From Paramecium pentaurelia (taxonomy: Eukaryota > Ciliophora > Oligohymenophorea > Peniculida > Parameciidae), in assembly GCA_905183005.1 (NCBI GenBank), contig CAJJDO010000013.1:237728-301727 (forward strand): a DNA stretch of 64,000 nt, given 5' to 3'. The number at the start of each line of letters is the position of its first letter. Positions within the stretch are counted from its first letter, which is position 1. Of the stretch, positions 62,001 through 64,000 are shown one piece after another. The notes under the pieces were generated by a model. The model ran no database searches, was not told the origin of the DNA, and saw nothing but the letters and a program-made list of their open reading frames with translations. The position numbers and the translations under genes were made by a program.

Positions 62001-63034
62001 TTGAAAAAATAAAATATACCAAATTATCATGAAGATTATCATCAATGTATATTATAGATATATATTATTAGTTTCATCATCTTAATATAGTCCATCTGAT
62101 TAGAGTCAAGGAACTGGATCAGAATAAGAAAATGATGAAAATAAAAAAGATTAAAAAATAGTATCTGAAAGAATGCAAAAGTTAATTGATAAAGATTTAT
62201 AAATCATGAGATTTTTCTAATAAACTGTTCTTGAACATTCAGAATTAGCATAACTTAGTGTAGACAATGATATTGTGACATATGGTTTTACTGCTTATCA
62301 TAGATTAGAATTTCTTGATTTTATTTTATCTTTTGGAATGGATTTCGATTCTATTGATTAGTTTTATTAAATGTAAATAATCTTAATATTTATTATATTA
62401 TAGATTACAAAGAGAAAAACCCTAATGTTTTTCAGCTGAGTATAAACCTAGTAATGATGAATTTAAAAAGTATGTTAAAGAATTTTATTCCCTCCTTTTG
62501 GATTATGAATAATTCAAAGATAAGAGAAATATTGCATTTTGTAATATCAATCCTAAGGATATATTTTATAGAATTTGTGGATTAATGTATTTGAAAAAGA
62601 AATACTAATTCTATTAAAATAGATAAGCAAAATTTACTATAAAACATGAAAGTATACACAATCAATTTAAATCTTTTTTTAGACTATCAAAAAAATAAAG
62701 TACAAAAAGATTAAGAATAAATTATATACAAAAATGAAGAGTGGACTAATTTCGATGATTTTACTCTTTGTAAATACATAGCTGAGAAGGGTTTTAATGC
62801 AAGTATATTGAATTACTTATTATTTTAGTTGATTAAATTATGGAAGATCAAGGTTACTTTTAATTTGCTTCAGAATTGTAAGAATATCCATTCTGGTTCA
62901 AACTATTCAGAAAAATTGATTAAGTGCCATTTGAATAGATATAAAATGAAGAATAAGTGAAGAAATATCTGAAGTATTGGATATAGTAAAGATGTTTAAT
63001 GTTAATGAGTTTAATTATTGATTCTGAAGAATGA
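59015..63034 (+). CDS. CHD/Mi-2-like chromatin remodelling ATPase
   Basis: About 1,300 residues. N-terminal PHD finger, CWKCRQKNRPLLCCDSC with SFHMACVG and WYCPQC, and a second Cys-rich unit (CPYCDEQSTNEKIICSKC). A chromodomain-like YKFLIKWSRMFYEESSWED comes next, then a SNF2 ATPase: LQGLQWLQKSYETNNHVILA, DEMGLGKTIQT, LIVDEAHRLKN, LLTGTPLQNNL, LRRTKADV, LVCNHPYLF, FLLSTRAGGLGINLTSADT and RAHRMGQTNKVKVFRLV. Introns include 25 nt near 59081, 25 nt near 62049, about 31 nt near 62373 and 26 nt near 62803. Near 62700 the frame needs a 16-nt intron (GTACAA...TTAAG) or an indel. Order PHD, chromodomain, SNF2 is that of CHD3/4. The C-terminal stop at 63032 is likely but less certain. Confidence 0.88.
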
Positions 63035-63333
63035 AAATAAAATTATATAATTATATTTATAGAATAATATTAAGTAAAGACAAACCAAGTTAATCTACAC
63101 CAATAATTAGAGTTTGTCTATAAATATGAAATCTCTAAATAAAATAGATTAAATTAAAAATGTTAATAATATTCTTATTTATTAATTATTACAAGTTATC
63201 ATCAGTTAATATAAGAATAATGAATTAACTTTTAAGTAATAATTCTATATTAGAAAAAATGAATAAATTGAAGATCTTGAAAATATACAAAAAAATAAAT
63301 GATTTTAATATTTTGTTGATTTTTATATAAATA
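63035..63333. other. Convergent intergenic region with an open frame
   Basis: After the CHD stop, a plus-strand frame is open to TGA 63300 (from MKSLNKIDQIKNVNNILI at 63127, and open further upstream into the CHD end). It ends FYIRKNEQIEDLENIQKNK. It could be a last CHD exon missed by my model, a small gene or chance. Confidence 0.3.
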
Positions 63334-64000
63334 TCAATTTTAATCATCAACAATAAATTCACCAATAGCATTTTACATTTGCAATAAATTTTTTGATGGT
63401 TTCCATATTTTAATTAATTTATCTTATCCTCCACTTATAACTAAATGATTGTCTTAAATAACATGTAAAGCATTTATTTATTACTAAAATAAGAATATAA
63501 ATTACATTTGAAGCAGTAATTTCATGAAGTAACTAGAATTTCCCTTCTTCATTAACTTTTATGGCCCTAACATTACCATCTTTAGAGGCTGTATATATTA
63601 ATTTTAAATTTTTATCAACTAAAAATTAATTTTAAAAATACTTGTTAAAGCTGTAATTAAATCCTTATGTATACTGTCATTTGTTGTAATTTCTAAACCT
63701 GTTTACTAATTCCACAACAACATTCTCTTACTCAATGAACTAATTAATTTTTTTTAAATATATTTTACCAACTTATTATATAGTCACTAAAAGAAGCAAC
63801 TCCTGTTACTTTATCCAATTATGGGGGCTATAATTATTAAATTTAATTATATTTATTTTTATTAAAAGGAATCCTTTTTGTATAATGTTTTAAAGTTCCA
63901 TAAATCAACTCAGAATTTTCATCAGAACCATAAAGACTTAATATATCAGAACCTTTTTCAAATTCATACAAAATACTTAAATAGTATTTATTATTTACTT
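63334..64000 (-). CDS. WD40-repeat protein, 5' part outside window
   Basis: Only the C-terminal part is visible. WD-repeat text appears on the minus strand: DKVTGVASFSDYIIS, LIYTASKDGNVRAIKVNEE and LVISGGQDKLIKIWKPSKN, the last with the classic GGxDxxIKIW, ending NAIGEFIVDDQN at TGA 63334. Several small introns break the reading between the repeats and I did not resolve all of them. WD40 proteins form propellers that bind partners; no more specific family can be given from the part seen. Confidence 0.75.

Noticed and set aside
1..64000. tRNA genes, CRISPR arrays, transposases and telomere repeats
   Set aside because: I looked for B-box-like GGTTCRA, spaced repeats, transposase motifs and CCCCAA/CCCAAA runs and saw none; a tRNAscan or repeat search was not possible.

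Overview
The window looks like macronuclear DNA of a ciliate, most likely a Paramecium. TAA and TAG occur throughout long conserved proteins where glutamine is expected and only TGA ends genes. Introns are about 22-34 nt, run GT(A)...AG and mostly end in TAG, some in AAG. Genes are packed tens of bases apart on both strands and the DNA is very AT-rich. The species cannot be told from the window. All coordinates were counted by eye and products were recognised from motifs, without a database search.

Layout. 1-7.3 kb: a partial MBOAT acyltransferase (-), a MORN protein (+), a CDPK (-) and an E2-fold protein without its cysteine (-). 7.3-12.7 kb: a 1,757-residue coiled-coil protein (+). 12.7-19.5 kb: S-adenosylmethionine synthetase (-), a twin CX3C protein (-), a NEK10-like kinase (-) interrupted by a gap and a repeated segment, and a second MORN protein (+). 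19.5-25.9 kb: glycogen phosphorylase (+), a glycine-rich membrane protein (+), two box C/D snoRNA candidates (+) and a decayed dual-specificity phosphatase (+). 25.9-30.5 kb: an ULK/ATG1-like kinase, an unresolved coiled-coil gene, a ZC2HC zinc-finger protein and a probable pseudogene. 30.6-35.4 kb: a 1,551-residue polytopic membrane protein (+).

35.9-47 kb: a beta-helix protein (-), a thioredoxin-TPR protein of the CnoX/YbbN type (+), a selenoprotein thioredoxin reductase with a SECIS element (-), three small genes, the XPB helicase of TFIIH (-), a coiled-coil protein (+) and a TALE homeodomain gene (-). 47.6-64 kb: a PKA regulatory subunit (-), an unknown basic protein (+), a cyclin (+), a coiled-coil protein (-), a helix-turn-helix-like protein (-), a small helical protein (-), a CaMKK-like kinase (-) next to an 1,141-bp exact repeat, an Aurora kinase (+), a CHD/Mi-2-like remodeller (+) and a partial WD40 protein (-).

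There is no sign of operons; neighbours are functionally unrelated, as is usual in a compact ciliate genome. Themes that recur are signalling kinases (CDPK, NEK10, ULK, CaMKK, Aurora, PKA-R) and cell-cycle or chromatin control (cyclin, Aurora, CHD, XPB). The most notable items are the selenocysteine thioredoxin reductase, where TGA is both the sole stop and a sense codon; the snoRNA pair, one of which matches a conserved LSU rRNA segment; the cysteine-less E2; and two apparent assembly duplications that split real genes.
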